Made by a program: the position numbers and the translations under genes
Notes under the pieces: model-generated
What the model was told of the DNA's origin: nothing
The model's input: only the letters and a program-made list of their open reading frames with translations
Database searches by the model: none
Shown here: piece after piece, positions 36,168 to 37,154 of the stretch
Numbering within the stretch: position 1 is the stretch's first letter
How the letters are laid out: every line of letters begins with the position of its first letter
Virus record (IMG/VR): IMGVR_UViG_3300030098_001818
Coordinates: 1 to 37,154 of that record
Strand: one strand, 5' to 3'
Origin: a virus
Length of the DNA stretch: 37,154 bases

Positions 36168-36328
36168 TAGGAAGACACATACTATTCCCAGAAGAAATAT
36201 GGGAAGATTTAAAAGCAATAGCCAAGCTAACAGGTAATTCACCATCAGCTTTAGTAAGACAATTCGTTGTTGATGGGGTTACACGAACACTACACCATGC
36301 AAATAAGGAGGTAAAGAATGGCAAGTAA
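36164..36328 (+). CDS. ribbon-helix-helix small protein (allele B)
   Basis: The gene encodes 54 residues. GGAGGAACT precedes the ATG, which overlaps the previous stop. The strand RHILFPEE and the turn TGNSPSALVRQFV match the RHH pattern of the version at 643-795. The first 31 bases of the two genes are identical and they then diverge. It overlaps the annealing-protein gene by 11 nt exactly as in the other version. Confidence 0.6.
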   Translation: MIGRHILFPEEIWEDLKAIAKLTGNSPSALVRQFVVDGVTRTLHHANKEVKNGK

Positions 36329-37052
36329 AGATATACATCCAGAAGATTTAGGAGAATTTATAGTTGAAAGTAAATTACAACGATCTAACAAGCTAAAAAA
36401 CTCAATGAAAGAAGGAGTTGACTTTGGCAAGATTGAGGGCAAAACATCAGATTTCCTTTGGGTAGGTGGTGCAGCAAAGTTAGCAGAAGAGTTTGGGCTT
36501 AACGCAACACTAAAAGAAATCAACGAAGAGCCGTTTGGTGAAGGTTGCAAGATTACAATTATATTGGACATCGTTGAGTCTGATGGAAAGGTTGTAGGTA
36601 CGGGAGTTGGTACTTGGGATAATGGAGAGATACTTGGCAACATGAAAGGTGCTAGGCAAAGAGGATTGGCTATGGCATACAAGAGGGCTTATGTCTTGGG
36701 TATTAGGTATGCAAGCAATAGCTTTGGTATCTTTAGTCAGGATGATGATGTTGTAAGGTATGCAGACGAACCACAACAACAATCTGAATGGAAACCAAAT
36801 CAGATTCAAGAACAACCAAAAAGACAATACGATCCTGATGCACCATTTACACCATGTAAAGAGGATGAAAATGGAGTTTGGAAAGTTGTAATTGGTGGTA
36901 AAGAGGGAACACCCTGGTCTGAATACAAAGGTAAAGAACTTATAGATGTTGTTAAGAATGATGTTGGTTGGGCAAATTGGGTATTGGCTAGACCAAACTT
37001 AGATTCATCTTGTAGAGAAGCCATTGAAAATGCAGCCACAGGTAAGCTCTAA
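36318..37052 (+). CDS. putative single-strand annealing / ssDNA-binding protein (allele B)
   Basis: The gene encodes 244 residues. It has the same architecture as the protein at 785-1,537: a helix (VGGAAKLAEEFG), strands (CKITIILDI-DGK-VGTGVGTWD), a basic helix (RGLAMAYKRAYVLGIRYASN), FSQDDDV, a Gln-rich linker and the C-terminal ExoX-like module (YKGKELIDVVKND-GWANW). Identity to the first version is high in the first 17 residues and in the C-terminal module, and lower between. The linker is unrelated. The last base overlaps the initiator start (TAATG). Confidence 0.65.
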   Translation: MASKDIHPEDLGEFIVESKLQRSNKLKNSMKEGVDFGKIEGKTSDFLWVGGAAKLAEEFGLNATLKEINEEPFGEGCKITIILDIVESDGKVVGTGVGTWDNGEILGNMKGARQRGLAMAYKRAYVLGIRYASNSFGIFSQDDDVVRYADEPQQQSEWKPNQIQEQPKRQYDPDAPFTPCKEDENGVWKVVIGGKEGTPWSEYKGKELIDVVKNDVGWANWVLARPNLDSSCREAIENAATGKL

Positions 37053-37154
37053 TGTCGTTTGCTCATCATGGATGGGCATTTAGATTAGACGGATTAAAGT
37101 CAGGACAAAGGCTTCTGTTGTTAGTGTTACTTGATTACGCTAGGGATGGTTGTC
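37052..37154 (+). CDS. start of replication initiator, truncated by window end
   Basis: There are 34 complete codons, identical in protein sequence to the first 34 residues of the gene at 1,537 apart from silent DNA changes. The last 40 bases are identical between the two. This is where the window closes on itself, and the remainder of the gene is that at 1,640-2,295 if the molecule is circular. Confidence 0.8.
   Translation, partial: MSFAHHGWAFRLDGLKSGQRLLLLVLLDYARDGC

Larger units (their letters stand above)
35658..37154 (+). repeat. diverged second version of the segment at 1-1,640
   Basis: Gene order is the same as at 1-1,640 (tail of small gene, coiled-coil protein, RHH protein, annealing protein, start of initiator) except for one extra gene at 80-277 in the first version. 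Identity is patchy: 56 of 56 bases at the left edge, a perfect 52 bases at the start of the annealing-protein gene, and about 96% over the last 103 bases. The proteins between are only moderately similar. Consistent with two alleles at the closing point of a circular assembly, or with an old tandem duplication. Confidence 0.85.

Noticed and set aside
1-37154. CRISPR arrays, insertion sequences, integrase or attachment sites
   Set aside because: No regularly spaced repeats, no transposase or recombinase motifs and no tRNA remnant were seen on either strand.
1-37154. Prophage or host-derived flanks
   Set aside because: Phage genes fill the window from end to end and the ends overlap each other, so this is a free or circular phage genome rather than an integrated one.

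Overview
The window looks like one whole genome of a small (about 35.5 kb), AT-rich, lytic-looking tailed bacteriophage. It has a complete head and packaging module: small and large terminase, portal, scaffold and major capsid protein. The neck, tail and fibre proteins contain no tape measure, sheath or baseplate that I can recognise, so a short-tailed (podovirus-like) particle is most likely. I see no integrase, repressor, RNA polymerase or DNA polymerase. Several small lysine-rich proteins and the fibre architecture are types seen repeatedly in marine and freshwater phages, so an aquatic bacterial host is inferred. No closer host call is possible from the sequence.

Layout. One divergent control region (about 31,596-32,431) separates two transcription arms. 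The leftward (-) arm runs from the terminases at 31.6 kb to 6.03 kb. In order it carries packaging, portal, two large virion proteins, scaffold, capsid, neck and tail proteins, fibres, a row of small very basic proteins, a Dam-type methylase, two tiny membrane proteins, a large membrane-anchored protein and an FmdB-like zinc ribbon. The rightward (+) arm starts at 32.4 kb with a dozen small early genes. It crosses the contig ends into recombination and replication genes: ribbon-helix-helix, single-strand annealing protein, winged-helix initiator, DnaC-like loader, methyltransferase, resolvase-like nuclease and Lar-like zinc protein. It ends at 5.1 kb. A further gene with its own consensus promoter (5,510-6,022) converges on the late arm. 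Genes are tightly coupled by TAATG, ATGA and GTGA overlaps.

The ends of the window (1-1,640 and 35,658-37,154) are two clearly different versions of the same early segment, flanked by nearly identical DNA. The simplest reading is a circular assembly that captured two alleles of a recombination cassette. A true tandem duplication is the alternative.

The most interesting content is RNA-based. Three hammerhead ribozymes can be folded by hand, base by base, between early genes: 32,671-32,726, 33,081-33,139 and 34,316-34,372. Their stems differ but pair perfectly or nearly so around the invariant CTGATGA...GAAA core. Each lies just 5' of a recurring leader (ACAAACAATT, then TGGAGG, then ATG) that also precedes other early genes. 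At 5,161-5,299 a promoter and a terminator bracket a short sequence that is antisense to this leader. It includes an 18-nt match, with one bulge, across the cleavage site of the third ribozyme, and two small hairpins whose loops show an anti-Shine-Dalgarno sequence. Together these suggest a phage early operon processed by self-cleaving ribozymes and possibly controlled by a phage small RNA. The ribozyme folds are read from sequence. The regulatory role is inference. A lambda-like origin is also visible as two 21-bp iterons, 42 bp apart, inside the initiator gene.
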